Counted from the stretch's first letter, positions 17,601-26,126 are shown. The stretch: 64,000 nt of DNA from Pseudomonas hamedanensis (GCF_014268595.2 NZ_CP077091.1:2378501-2442500); one strand, 5' to 3'. Numbers and translations: made by a program. Notes: a model not told the origin generated them from the sequence alone.

Positions 17601-19170
17601 GCTGGGTGCCGATGCACCGGCTATCACTCTGGATGTCGACGAACGGGGCACATGGAGTCACCGCCTCAACAACCTGACGGTCAAGACCTATAGCCTCACC
17701 GCCGAGGCGCTATACGATATTGATCCGCCGGTTGGCAGCCCCAGAACCTTCGTGGTGGCTCAGGCCGTGACACCGACGATTTCTCGGGTGAGCGATATCC
17801 GAAGTGATGTCCCCATGAACGGCACCACTTATTATCGAACCGTTACCCTGACCGGCAAAGCCAGCCCCAACGAGAAAATCACCCTGCTCGACGTCGACAA
17901 GCCAATCACCACCTCGGACGTCAAGCCCAGTGGGGATTGGGACTATGTCTTCAACAATCTGACCTTGAAAACCTACAGTCTTATCGCCAGGGCCGAATAC
18001 GGCAGTAATCCGGAGTCAGCCCCGCCCCGGGTGTTTACCGTGGCGGCCTTTATTTCTCCGACGATTACGGCCGCTGTCGACTCCGTCGGCCCGGTTGCGC
18101 AAGGCGGAACCACGTATGACAGCACGGTCACGTTAAGTGGTGAAGCCACTCCGAGAGAACGGATCCAGCTCCACAACAAAGGCACGCCCATTGGCGCACC
18201 GATCGACGTCGCAGCCGACAAAAAGTGGAGGGCGCCGCTCACCAGTCTGGCGACCAGCTCACACAGCATTACCGCCAAAGCCTTGTATGGTGCTGTTCCG
18301 GTGGACAGTGAACCAAGGAACTTTACCGTCGCCGCCCACATCGCCCCCAAACTGACATCGGTCCATGACGGCATCAGTGAAGTTCAACCGGGTGGAGAGA
18401 CCAAACGTACTTCGGTGACCTTGCAAGGCACCGTCACACCCAACCGTCAGGTCCAGATTTACGATAACAACACCCCTAAACACACAGTGACCGCTGTCGG
18501 AAGCAACTGGAGTACGACATTGCCGGTAGCCATTGGCCAACATGCGATCAGAGCCAGAGCCGTCAGTACCGGACAGGAAACGGAGGTTCGCAGTTTCAGG
18601 GTCATTTCGCCGATTCCGCCGCTGGTGTTCAACACCACCAAAGTGTTATTGAACGGTAAGACTTATTTAATGCCGGAGCATCCTTCGGTACTCCCGCCTT
18701 TTGGACCGGGCACGTCGACCCATCATCGGGCATCCGGAGGAAATCCAAATTCGAATTATCGTTACTACTCCAGCAATGAACGGGTGGCCGTTGTAGACGG
18801 CACGGGTCTTGTCACGGTCAGAGGCAAGGGCAGAACACAAATCACAGTAACTGATGGAACGACCACTGCTCCAGGTTACGAAGTAGAAGTCACCGGTGTC
18901 ATACATTGCATTGGGTTGGGCAATGGAGACTATTACACTATTACCAATCGAGCCTACGCGAGAGGGACTTACCTGACGACCCTCGCTCAACTAAGAGAAA
19001 TCTTCAACCTCTACGGAAGTCGCTGGCCTATGGGCAATGGTTATTATTGGTCAACCAACGTCGCAGCAAATTTTCCGTTCTTGCGCCTTTATATGAAAAA
19101 TCTCGTGACGGGGCAGGAGGCCCATGTCCAGCACTATGCTTCATATCCTTTAGGGATCGGGGTCATATAG
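14644..19170 (+). CDS. Large Ig-like module protein with C-terminal Big2 and C-type-lectin-like domain (1508 aa)
   Basis: Paralogue of the 1243-aa protein, with no signal peptide. Residues 1 to about 840 are the same GD/W beta modules (EGDKLEIHYNGG, LGDTLTMTWLGK, NGDLINLVWLGK, RGDVLTYYWRS, DQDVIRLKWLGS). They are followed by five Ig-like repeats of about 95 aa from roughly 850 to 1320, whose shared motif is YSITAKALY. A Big2-like domain follows (RYYSSNERVAVVDGTGLVTVRGKG). The C-terminal roughly 85 residues (LAQLREIFNLYGSRWPMGNGYYWSTN ... LRLYMKNLVTGQE) look like the intimin/invasin C-type lectin-like domain. The start shares a base with the upstream leader stop. A strong terminator follows. 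Function is unknown; the lectin-like end suggests a binding role. Confidence 0.8.
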   Translation: MPAGSISLFPPYDDENQPLALRPILIAGMQAPVEDGDGGINFKTATDYPDGLLCAINPYLSPMKEGDKLEIHYNGGKILERWVAADEVDQRVFFYLPAPEQSGWIEDCHYVLTRAGETVSDPPSASLRLLVKLYKPGNFDRTPHLPGHSELHIVQLPAELVEQGVIDAEWAKNGVLATIPFYVYITRNDQIRLQLGSYSLPAHVVTQAQAEHKEPIEIYINQDAILGAGDGEEVEIRWRVSDEVWNWADTHSQTTCIDVDAGGWRLEAPIIKEAFNKVITIRDLDKKPVTVQIHVRGDEFDLGDTLTMTWLGKPPNNGKPISLSETRIIDNIPSVLEIPVPYEEVRAIAQGTADASYILYKKDGGDPLSSKRALADVVGDVDMLPEPILLQLLGDTLDPDEPYATVEVRYAMKNGDLINLVWLGKKSNDQPYLHEQPHTVSENDARQGWVRLYVNAEHISVLVNGTLDLSYRVANDDTGLYNVRESERLLVRVEKVRATLPKPVVEEAEPPGDVLDPSKVFDNVHVLIAEANTVRGDVLTYYWRSPNPFGSTGDWLPITTVSEGEPVRFRVDKEYVTANIGQYVKVSYSLSRASTGRHEYSATLDLLIGELVGDLPPPEVIQAPDGTLDPMSGLNGVDVKVSYRSMKPDQDVIRLKWLGSPGPGTSEDLELPGHSSGTVVFHLPSTLAGANIDRRVSVEYEVTRYTITTPSQTLDLYVSGFSDPESQLPRPVVPQAPSGVLDLMTFSADARALVEKWLHIAPKQIIWLQLVGETTAGDCYVIKIIDGKEITAAQLSSGLNETLLRSELVKLGHSTAATVICKVAFDGRIDENSAYVFPLLPLTVRTRYDYIQPTISKVTDSRSEIDEGGTTRDNELTIFGTATRDETVELFDGETTSLGTAAVDTDSTWNCKIGILTEKTYSITAKALYDADPVSSPPRTFTVKFAETPEVLAITDSRGPVAPGAITYDNSVFVAGSATPNLQVRLLGADAPAITLDVDERGTWSHRLNNLTVKTYSLTAEALYDIDPPVGSPRTFVVAQAVTPTISRVSDIRSDVPMNGTTYYRTVTLTGKASPNEKITLLDVDKPITTSDVKPSGDWDYVFNNLTLKTYSLIARAEYGSNPESAPPRVFTVAAFISPTITAAVDSVGPVAQGGTTYDSTVTLSGEATPRERIQLHNKGTPIGAPIDVAADKKWRAPLTSLATSSHSITAKALYGAVPVDSEPRNFTVAAHIAPKLTSVHDGISEVQPGGETKRTSVTLQGTVTPNRQVQIYDNNTPKHTVTAVGSNWSTTLPVAIGQHAIRARAVSTGQETEVRSFRVISPIPPLVFNTTKVLLNGKTYLMPEHPSVLPPFGPGTSTHHRASGGNPNSNYRYYSSNERVAVVDGTGLVTVRGKGRTQITVTDGTTTAPGYEVEVTGVIHCIGLGNGDYYTITNRAYARGTYLTTLAQLREIFNLYGSRWPMGNGYYWSTNVAANFPFLRLYMKNLVTGQEAHVQHYASYPLGIGVI
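17190..18605 (+). repeat. Five diverged Ig-like repeats of about 285 bp
   Basis: Successive segments share PTI(S/T)xVxDS at the start, an xxGGTTYDxxVTLxG strand, and SLTAxALY near the end. They are diverged at DNA level, unlike the nearly identical pair in the 1243-aa paralogue. Confidence 0.75.
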
Positions 19171-19191
19171 GCAGTTCGATGGCTTCAGCAA

Positions 19192-19223
19192 AACGCCTCG
19201 CAATTTTGCGAGGCGTTTTTTTT
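19192..19223 (+). terminator. Rho-independent terminator of the 1508-aa gene
   Basis: A 12-bp perfect stem AACGCCTCGCAA/TTGCGAGGCGTT with a 2-nt loop and a run of T, 22 bp after the stop codon. Confidence 0.92.
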
Positions 19224-19253
19224 AAATCTTTAATCCAAACATCATTGGATTAC

Positions 19254-21539
19254 TTACCAGCGGTACCACACCCCCAAATTCACCCCATAAGGCTTCTCGA
19301 TATGCTCCCCTCTGGAGTAATCAAAATCAGCACGCACCTGCCATTTCTCCGACATGGCCACTGCCAGCCCTGCGCCGAACTCGGCCCGCGAGCCTGACAA
19401 ATCATTGTTGAACACGTTGTCGTTGACCTTCACTTCGTTGTTCGTAGCGAACTCATGGGCAATGGCGGCACGTACATATGGGCGGACAACGGTGCCGTTG
19501 CCGACAGTGAAGTTACGCCCGAATGTGGCACCGGCCTTGCCGAGCAATGAGCGCGTGCGATCACCATCAGCGCGCATGTCGTTATCGAGTGTGTAGCGCT
19601 TGTCCTGGATCTGCACCGCCGACCACTGGGTGAAGGGCTGGACAAAATACCCATCGGCCCATGTGAATTGACGACCGAACTCCACCGAGCCACCCACGCC
19701 CCAGTTGTCGTAATTGCCCTTGGCACGACTGCCGTCGCTCAGACCCACTTTGGACTCGTTGCGATAGCGGTTGAACTTGAGCACGCCGTCCAGGTAGTAA
19801 CTCTTGGCGCTGTCAAACCAAGTAAAGTAAGGGCCGAAGTAGTAGCTTTTCACCGTACCCGAAGTGCCGTTTTTCAGGTCCAGATCCGACTCGCTCGTGC
19901 CCGCCAGAACCCCCACCAGCACATCGCTTTCACCCAGCCGGGCGTCGGCGCCAAGGGACAGGCCCTGCTGCGTCTGTTGATAGCCCACGCCGGAGTTATC
20001 AGCGACGTTGTATTTGTTGCCGTAGGTGCGGATCCAGCCACCGGAGCGGTCGCCGTTGAAATGCAACTCATCCAGACGGTTGCGTAACGGCCCCATGTCG
20101 CCGTACCACACGGTGAGCGCGGTGTTGAACAGCGCCAGTACCGAACGCGCACCGGGGCTGATCACCTCGGTGGTCGGGTCGAGAAACCACTCCTTCGCCC
20201 CCCCCTCGATTTCCCGACTGGCCAAACCGTAGGACCAGGTGCCGACATCCACCCTCTGCTCACCCGCCAGGGCAAAATTGGCACTGTCAGTGGTGGCGGT
20301 ACGCACCAGCGTCAAGGCCTGTGGCGACGCGGCATCCAGGCCAGAGGCCGCAACTGCCAACGCGAAGTTCCCCGCCGAAGCGCCGGTCACGTTGAGAAAG
20401 TCATGCTCACCACTGGCGAAATTGCCCTTCATCAAAAACGTACCTGTACCCGCGAGCGCGCCGACGTTCAACTGGTAATAGGTATCGGGAGCATCCGCCG
20501 CGCCGAACGTCACACGCCCGCCGTCCATGCGCATCGCGCCGATCGAGTCGTTGCCGGTCAGGGTCCAGTTCGAATTGCTGTTGATATTGACGCCTTCGAC
20601 GTTGTCGAGGCGTCCCGTCAATTGCGAGTTGTTTTCCAGCGTGACGTTGGCAGTAGAGCTGCCGTCAACCAGCACATTGCCTGTTATTTCCCCTCGGTCG
20701 AAAAGAAGATTGGCCGTACTGTTATCCGCCACATTGACGTTTCCATTCAACGTGCTGTTGGCCACGGTCAGGCTCGCGATCGATGAGCCTTGAACATCCA
20801 ATAATCTGCCGTTGCCAGCAACAAGGCTGGAACCGTCGAGAACGTTTATCGTGGCCTCAGTACCACGATCCACCAGAATCGCAGAACCACCAATACCTTG
20901 CACCGTGGAATTATCCAGCGAAAGGGTACGGCTTCCCACATTGAGGGCATCATTGACCATCCGCACCCCTGTCGCCTGGCCGGTGATGGTCGTACGCGCG
21001 GAAGCACTCACCTCTCCACCAAGGATATTCACACCAATGCCATCGCTGGCCGCGCCCATGACTTGCGTATTGGTCAATGACAGGGAGCTCAGGCCCGTAA
21101 CCTGCGAACCAATCAGTTGTCCACTGATCTGGCTGTCGGACACGGTCACGGTGGCTCCGCCCGCGGCGACACTGGAGCGATTGACCGCCAGCCCGATTTC
21201 ATCACTGGTCACCGTCGTTCGATCGATGCTTGCCCGACTGCTGGTCACGGTTACGCCATCACCACCGTCGTTACCAACGATGGTGCTGCCGTTGATGCTT
21301 AGCGACGAACCGGATTGCGCCGTGATCGATCGGGTATTGGCATCGGAGGCATTCAGTACGCCTTTGTTGCGCACCAGGTAGTCGGTAGGCGCGGTAGACG
21401 AATCGATATTCAGCGTGGTGTTATCAACGATAGTGGCCGAATGGGCAAAGTTTGCGAAAAAAAAAACGGCTGGCAGGCAAAGCATTACTCCAGACCGTGC
21501 TGAAAAAGCGCGAACGTGTGATACATCCAACATATTCAT
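19254..21539 (-). CDS. Type Va autotransporter, pertactin-like passenger
   Basis: 761 aa. A long signal peptide (about 1-35, LPAVFFFANFAHSA) precedes a passenger of short Asn/Gly/Ser-rich beta-helix repeats (SLSINGST, LSLDNSTVQGIGGSA, LTVANSTLNGNVNVADNST). An alpha-helical linker (GARSVLALFNTALTVWYGDM) leads to a 12-strand autotransporter barrel of about 265 residues ending in the aromatic GVWYRW that BamA recognises. No protease triad, RGD or lipase motif was seen in the passenger, so an adhesin-like role is the default. AGGTGA precedes the ATG. The signal-peptide coding region holds a run of ten T, a possible slippage site. It lies tail-to-tail with the 1508-aa gene. Confidence 0.9.
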   Translation of the reverse strand: MNMLDVSHVRAFSARSGVMLCLPAVFFFANFAHSATIVDNTTLNIDSSTAPTDYLVRNKGVLNASDANTRSITAQSGSSLSINGSTIVGNDGGDGVTVTSSRASIDRTTVTSDEIGLAVNRSSVAAGGATVTVSDSQISGQLIGSQVTGLSSLSLTNTQVMGAASDGIGVNILGGEVSASARTTITGQATGVRMVNDALNVGSRTLSLDNSTVQGIGGSAILVDRGTEATINVLDGSSLVAGNGRLLDVQGSSIASLTVANSTLNGNVNVADNSTANLLFDRGEITGNVLVDGSSTANVTLENNSQLTGRLDNVEGVNINSNSNWTLTGNDSIGAMRMDGGRVTFGAADAPDTYYQLNVGALAGTGTFLMKGNFASGEHDFLNVTGASAGNFALAVAASGLDAASPQALTLVRTATTDSANFALAGEQRVDVGTWSYGLASREIEGGAKEWFLDPTTEVISPGARSVLALFNTALTVWYGDMGPLRNRLDELHFNGDRSGGWIRTYGNKYNVADNSGVGYQQTQQGLSLGADARLGESDVLVGVLAGTSESDLDLKNGTSGTVKSYYFGPYFTWFDSAKSYYLDGVLKFNRYRNESKVGLSDGSRAKGNYDNWGVGGSVEFGRQFTWADGYFVQPFTQWSAVQIQDKRYTLDNDMRADGDRTRSLLGKAGATFGRNFTVGNGTVVRPYVRAAIAHEFATNNEVKVNDNVFNNDLSGSRAEFGAGLAVAMSEKWQVRADFDYSRGEHIEKPYGVNLGVWYRW
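21457..21466 (-). repeat. Homopolymer of ten T in the autotransporter signal-peptide codons
   Basis: Ten consecutive A on the plus strand encode part of VFFFAN. A one-base change would shift the frame at about residue 27 and abolish the protein. It is in frame in this sequence. Confidence 0.8.
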
Positions 21540-21681
21540 GATTGATTCACCTAGAAATTATTACGGGCCCGAGCAACTCAATAGCATTGACGGGAGCGAA
21601 CAATAACCTGACCTCTCCACAACAAAATGTAGGAATAGTCTTCGATGCGCTCGGAAACTTCCTACCACTTGGTAATCCTTC

Positions 21682-21710
21682 AAAAAAAAGGGAGGCACAA
21701 ATGCCTCCCT
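21682..21710 (-). terminator. Rho-independent terminator of the 645-aa Ig-module gene
   Basis: Read on the minus strand, GGGAGGC-ATTTGT-GCCTCCC is followed by eight T, 12 bp after the stop of the 645-aa gene. It also insulates the autotransporter promoter region. Confidence 0.92.
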
Positions 21711-21721
21711 AACATCAACGA

Positions 21722-23659
21722 TCAGATATCACAGACTGCCCCGTCGCCTTTCTTCATGTGTACCCTGACCAAGTGTCTCTGAGCTGATACCGGGCGCCCG
21801 TCAATCATTGCCGAATAAGTGATATCGCCCCAAGCGCTCTCCGTAGCCAATATTTTCTGATAGGGAATTTTTACGATAAACCCGTCATTCGCTTCCTGTG
21901 GTGTCGGCGCGTAAGAGACTTTTTGATCAGTGTTGGGTTTTACTACCGTACCGGCCGAGTCGGTATAACCCTGATATGTAAATTCCAGAGTTTGACCGGC
22001 CAATTGCGACTCGCCACCGGAAACCAGCACTTCTGCACATCTGGTCAGAACCGGGTCCGGGCGCAGTGAACCACAGTTAAACCAATCAATGAAGTCCGGA
22101 TCAAGATGCTGAAACTTGACTTCGGGAACCATACCCGGCCGAATGAGCACGTCGACGTCCTGAGGCAATGAGTGCACTTCGTTTTGATTGATGTCAGGGT
22201 TGGTAATCTTGTAGGTGACCGGCAGCGGATTACCATTGCCACCCGCGTCTGCGACCTCCCAAAGTAAACTGAAAACCAAGTTCCCGGTTTCCGTCCCGTC
22301 CAACTCCTTTACACCACCTTGCGCGGCCGTAACGTCAACGCCTTTCCATATCACTGTCATAACATCCTTGGCTTTGACACCGCCGAAAACCGGAACAGTT
22401 ACAGTTACAACCTGGTCTTTGTCCTCTTCCCGCAGACTATTCGGAGTAGTCGTAACCGCACCTTGCACAATCGCAAGCGCCAGAGTTGGATCCGGATTCT
22501 CGCCGCCGTCGCCGTCTCCGGGCCGGCGCAGGTCAACGTCCACGTCTTTTGAAGGTGGCGTTGCGCCAAGTGGATAGCGCAGGTTATGGCGTTTAATCCG
22601 ATAACTTACGGCTACCTTTTTTTCATCGAGGTTGCCGTTGAATACATCCCGATAAGGAATGCTCACGTAGAACGGAAACGTATTGATCTTCTGCGCCGGT
22701 TGCACGACCCCGTCGAAAGTCACTTCCAACTCGTCGACATCCGTCAGATAGTTTGTATATTCAGTCAGAATACCGACCCCCAGAGGGGCCTGGGCATCAG
22801 CCAGATCTATCAGCTTGGGGGCGGCATCGTCATCAAACAAAGGGATACTGGGTGCTATAAGCCCTTCAGGCGGATCGGTCAGCGAGACATTGAGTTCCGT
22901 GTAGTACACTGGCGTGTTTCGGTTACCTTTACGGTCGCTGAGGTAATAAAAAATGGATCTCAGACCTTCCTCGGTTCCGACCAGTGCGGGGGTCAATCGA
23001 AATGTTATCGGAGCTGCCGGATCAGTTATGGTCACTGTTCCGATTGGCGTCGGATTTGGCAAACTCGATCCAAAGAAACACTCAACGAGGTCACCAAGCT
23101 TTTTGCTTCCATAATTTGGAACGGTTACCAATACGAACCCGTTATCGTCGAGGTATTTTTTTGTAATGCCGTCTCTCTCCACCTCAGGAGGAACAGTTGC
23201 TTTGCCGAAAGCTACTGGGGGCGTTGTATCAATGTTGATTGGGAGTGGTGTGACATCCGATGGATTACCGCCAAAATTCAATACATAACTCAACTCATGA
23301 GGTCCTGAGGATGATGTGTAGCCCTCAGGCAAAACCAGATCAAACACCGTCGTAGCCGGATCAACCGGAGTTGTAAAATTGAACCGGGTACCCCGTATGG
23401 TGCCATCCCACAAAAGTTGAAGAAATCCTTGAACAGCGTTTGGATCATCCGCTTCGGCAAATCGCGGGATCTGCACTTTCAGCGGAAATCCTTGAAAGCT
23501 TGAGTGCAGTTGGTTGGGAGCATCATCCGCTTCATCAGCCAGCAGCGGATTATCCGGATGAAGTTGCGGGGGCAATGCCGCCGCTTTCGGCCTGCGAAAA
23601 CGAACATTAGAGAAACGTTCGCGGTTCTGCGCCGGTGTCAACGAGTGAAAACTTGTCAT
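21722..23659 (-). CDS. Ig-like module protein, 645 aa, no signal peptide
   Basis: Third family member by size, closest to its 639-aa upstream neighbour. Beta modules carry the family's strand (LGDLVECFFGSS, VDELEVTFDGV, AKDVMTVIWKG, AGQTLEFTYQG) and a YYLSDRKGNRN segment that corresponds to YYRLRDWSGNRG in the neighbour. It lacks the Ig-repeat array and lectin-like end of the two large paralogues. The N-terminus is basic and polar (MTSFHSLTPAQNRERF), with no secretion signal. AGAGG precedes the ATG. The 147-bp gap and shared strand suggest transcription with the 639-aa gene; the terminator directly downstream closes the unit. Function is unknown. Confidence 0.78.
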   Translation of the reverse strand: MTSFHSLTPAQNRERFSNVRFRRPKAAALPPQLHPDNPLLADEADDAPNQLHSSFQGFPLKVQIPRFAEADDPNAVQGFLQLLWDGTIRGTRFNFTTPVDPATTVFDLVLPEGYTSSSGPHELSYVLNFGGNPSDVTPLPINIDTTPPVAFGKATVPPEVERDGITKKYLDDNGFVLVTVPNYGSKKLGDLVECFFGSSLPNPTPIGTVTITDPAAPITFRLTPALVGTEEGLRSIFYYLSDRKGNRNTPVYYTELNVSLTDPPEGLIAPSIPLFDDDAAPKLIDLADAQAPLGVGILTEYTNYLTDVDELEVTFDGVVQPAQKINTFPFYVSIPYRDVFNGNLDEKKVAVSYRIKRHNLRYPLGATPPSKDVDVDLRRPGDGDGGENPDPTLALAIVQGAVTTTPNSLREEDKDQVVTVTVPVFGGVKAKDVMTVIWKGVDVTAAQGGVKELDGTETGNLVFSLLWEVADAGGNGNPLPVTYKITNPDINQNEVHSLPQDVDVLIRPGMVPEVKFQHLDPDFIDWFNCGSLRPDPVLTRCAEVLVSGGESQLAGQTLEFTYQGYTDSAGTVVKPNTDQKVSYAPTPQEANDGFIVKIPYQKILATESAWGDITYSAMIDGRPVSAQRHLVRVHMKKGDGAVCDI

Positions 23660-23806
23660 TTTTTATCATCCTCTGAGCAACTTTTTGATTGGCACAGGGC
23701 GAACAGCTTCCTGGCCAGAGCTTTGTACACAACGACTGCATGGGTGAAAAAAATTGAATAAAGCCTTGAATCAACTTCGACCGAACATCGTCAACCCGCC
23801 TGTAAG

Positions 23807-25726
23807 TTAAACTTCACACAGGTCATTGTCCGGGCTGCAAACGCCGCCACTCGGCCACGTTCGATTGATAATGACAAACTCAGGCTTTGAACTACCTATG
23901 CCACCGTTGGCTTTTTTCAGGTGATAACTGCACAACGCCGAGCCATTGTTTACCATGGGCGCAATCAAACGCTCGTAGTCACTGACATGCACATCAAAAC
24001 CTTCGCGAGCCTGCTCGGCGGTCAGCGTTGTTTTGAATGTTTCGTCCGTTCCGTCAATCGGATCGGTTCCATTCAGACCGGAACACCCCTGCCAAGACAA
24101 CTCCACGATATCGTCTTCATCGAAGGCTGCATTACCGCTGATATGTACGAACACGCCTTCCCATAATCTGGGTTTGCTGCAGCAATGAAGTACGCCATCC
24201 TTGTTGGCATGAGGAAATGTCGGCTCTGGCAAGTTCTCGATAACAATGATCGCAATGTCAACGGGCGTTGCATCCGCCTGCTGCAGGTTCACGCCATTAC
24301 TGGTGGTATACCAGGTCGGCAGCGACGGATTCACTTTGTCCTGCTCGATCGCCTCCCAGGGAACGATGAAGATGAGCGGCTTGCCGGCGACATCACCGGC
24401 TTGAACTTCATACTCTGCGATGGGCGTACTGATTGCGCCCCAGTAGAGGAACAGCTTTTCACCGAGTAACGGTGCGTCATACAGCCTTAGATGTGCCTCG
24501 GCTGGCTCCCCGAAATCGATGGTGAGTAGTTTGTTCAATTGCCTGGATCGGGCACCGTAAACTTCAACCTTGGCCAACGTGGAATTCAATAGTGCCGGGG
24601 CGTTGGCATGATCCTGCCCAGCGATTGTCAGATTCACCATCACCCGCGTATCGGCTGATGGCAAAGTCGGCGTACCGCCGCGCTGTATGCGGTAGCTCAC
24701 GCGAACGTTCAGTGGCCCTAGTCCGTCTGCTGTCAGGGTCATCCAGGGCACAATAGCCACTTGCGGGAACTTGCCGGGATCGACATCGAGCGGGGTGAGT
24801 GCGTGACCGTTCCAGTCAATCAACACCTTGTCGGAAGGATCCGGGTTTTCATACTCATCGATTTCGACGGTGACAGCCCGTTGGTTTACGGCGCCTTCAC
24901 GGGCATGTTCACGGTCAATGAAGCCACGCACTGACAATGGCACCTTAGGCGGTTTGAGTTTGCCCGGGGCCGGATTCAGATTGACGAAAGCCGGCAGCAA
25001 AGTTGAGCGCGGCCCGCGATTTCCAGACCAGTCGCGGAGCCGGTAGTAAATGAAGCGCTGCCCGGGACCGCTATCACGAATATCTGCCTCAGTCATGGTG
25101 ATGATCAAACGTTTCTGGTCGATGTCCTCCTGGCTGAACTCCTGCTCAGCTATTTCGATTTCCGAATCCGGGGGATCCGGGTCGCCCGTCCAGTAATAGA
25201 TCGCACGATCCTTCCCCCTGGCGTCGACGTAGAACGGTACCTGAAACCGTACTTCGCCATGCTGGGAGAGGTAGTCGTCAGTGATGTCGCCAGCCACATC
25301 CAGCAAAATCAGAGGATCGGGTTCCTGATTATCGTTCGGCGGCGATCTGTCGACTGTGACTCGCTTTATCTCTGAGTCCAGCAGGTTGCCGCCATAGCTG
25401 ACTCTGTACGACAGGGAATAAGTGCCGTGATCGAAGTTCAACTTGTCCCGGGGGACAACCAGCGTCTTCTCTCCGGGATCGTCGAACGGTTCACGGTAGA
25501 CTTCCGTGAACGGTCCGCCCTGTGCTACCCAGCTGATGATAACGATGAAGGGAATGGGATCTTCGAAGGAAGCGCTCCAATCCGGGATGACGACCGTCAG
25601 GTCTTCGGCCAACGCGGAACGCGGCAACAGCCCATCGGGACTTTCCTTGCCTTCTTCATCTTTGAGAATGGCAGGGACTTGAGGCACCTCAATCAGGTCA
25701 TCATCCGTGTATTCAGAGCGTTGCAT
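23807..25726 (-). CDS. Ig-like module protein, 639 aa, no signal peptide
   Basis: Paralogue of the 645-aa protein. Modules show FIVIISWVAQGG, DRAIYYWTGD, SDKVLIDWNGHAL, GEKLFLYWGAI and EDDIVELSWQGC. Each is followed by a phrase such as LTAEQAREGFDVHVSDYERLIAP, which marks the module end in all four proteins (compare LTQEQAEGKAPIIVTITEAVI in the 1243-aa protein). Cysteines cluster near the C-terminus (LHCCSKP, WQGCSG, GVCSPDNDLCEV). The N-terminus is acidic and polar without a signal peptide. GGGAGG lies 8 bp before the ATG. A decayed copy of the cluster palindrome lies about 105 bp upstream. Function is unknown. Confidence 0.78.
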   Translation of the reverse strand: MQRSEYTDDDLIEVPQVPAILKDEEGKESPDGLLPRSALAEDLTVVIPDWSASFEDPIPFIVIISWVAQGGPFTEVYREPFDDPGEKTLVVPRDKLNFDHGTYSLSYRVSYGGNLLDSEIKRVTVDRSPPNDNQEPDPLILLDVAGDITDDYLSQHGEVRFQVPFYVDARGKDRAIYYWTGDPDPPDSEIEIAEQEFSQEDIDQKRLIITMTEADIRDSGPGQRFIYYRLRDWSGNRGPRSTLLPAFVNLNPAPGKLKPPKVPLSVRGFIDREHAREGAVNQRAVTVEIDEYENPDPSDKVLIDWNGHALTPLDVDPGKFPQVAIVPWMTLTADGLGPLNVRVSYRIQRGGTPTLPSADTRVMVNLTIAGQDHANAPALLNSTLAKVEVYGARSRQLNKLLTIDFGEPAEAHLRLYDAPLLGEKLFLYWGAISTPIAEYEVQAGDVAGKPLIFIVPWEAIEQDKVNPSLPTWYTTSNGVNLQQADATPVDIAIIVIENLPEPTFPHANKDGVLHCCSKPRLWEGVFVHISGNAAFDEDDIVELSWQGCSGLNGTDPIDGTDETFKTTLTAEQAREGFDVHVSDYERLIAPMVNNGSALCSYHLKKANGGIGSSKPEFVIINRTWPSGGVCSPDNDLCEV

Positions 25727-25830
25727 TGAACGACCTCCCTCGCCTCATCCCAAGCAGAACATGCACGAATCACCAGGGGTGATGGGTTGCTGCTGGAATT
25801 GATTTAACGACGTTGAAGACGTCCTGCCTA

Positions 25831-25846
25831 CTGTCAGAAATTACAG
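25831..25846. promoter_or_regulatory. Decayed copy of the cluster palindrome
   Basis: CTGTCAGAAATTACAG on the plus strand; on the minus strand, ACCTGTAATTTCTGACAG lies upstream of the 639-aa gene. It keeps the outer CTGT/ACAG arms of the 9391 and 14462 sites. Confidence 0.35.
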
Positions 25847-25852
25847 GTATTG

Positions 25853-25941
25853 CTACCGTTTGTCGGAAGGCGATTTGCAGGCGAAGGGAATTGGATGGTG
25901 GATCGAGCGCTAGATAATCTGGAGTTGAGGCAGGTCGGCGC
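25853..25941 (+). pseudogene. 3' remnant of a DUF6124 gene
   Basis: The frame reads WMVDRALDNLEL, matching the end of the DUF6124 protein at 13823-14182 (ELAVNRVLDNLEL). Everything before it is missing, and no start or ribosome-binding site is present. The remnant is followed by the same REP pair and terminator hairpin as the intact gene. Confidence 0.65.
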
Positions 25942-25962
25942 AATTATGCGCTGTTCACGCGG

Positions 25963-26038
25963 GCCTCTTCGCGAGCAGGCTCGCTCCCACCTTTTTGACC
26001 GCGTTCCAATGTGGGAGCGAGCCTGCTCGCGAAGGCTG
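25963..26038. repeat. REP pair (REPIN)
   Basis: CCTCTTCGCGAGCAGGCTCGC with an inverted copy ending GCTCGCGAAGGCTGAC. It corresponds to the pair at 14217-14318, including the flanking GAAGGCTGACT. Confidence 0.92.
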
Positions 26039-26067
26039 ACTTAAAGACAACACGTCTCTACAGACAG

Positions 26068-26110
26068 ACAAAACCCGCCGTCCCGAATCAACCGGGGCGG
26101 CGGGTTTTGT
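26068..26110. terminator. Bidirectional terminator downstream of the RTX adhesin gene
   Basis: ACAAAACCCGCCG ... CGGCGGGTTTTGT, a 13-bp perfect stem with T-runs on both strands, 17 bp after the adhesin stop. Confidence 0.88.
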
Positions 26111-26126
26111 ATTTTCAGACCTCAGA

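Noticed and set aside
9474..19170. Prophage tail-fibre interpretation of the Ig-module genes
   Set aside because: Ig-like domains occur in phage tails, but no capsid, portal, terminase, lysis or integrase gene is nearby, and each gene has its own regulatory or terminator signals.
9474..25726. The Ig-module proteins as inverse autotransporters or type I substrates
   Set aside because: No signal peptide, LysM, barrel, RTX repeats or C-terminal secretion signal can be seen in any of them.
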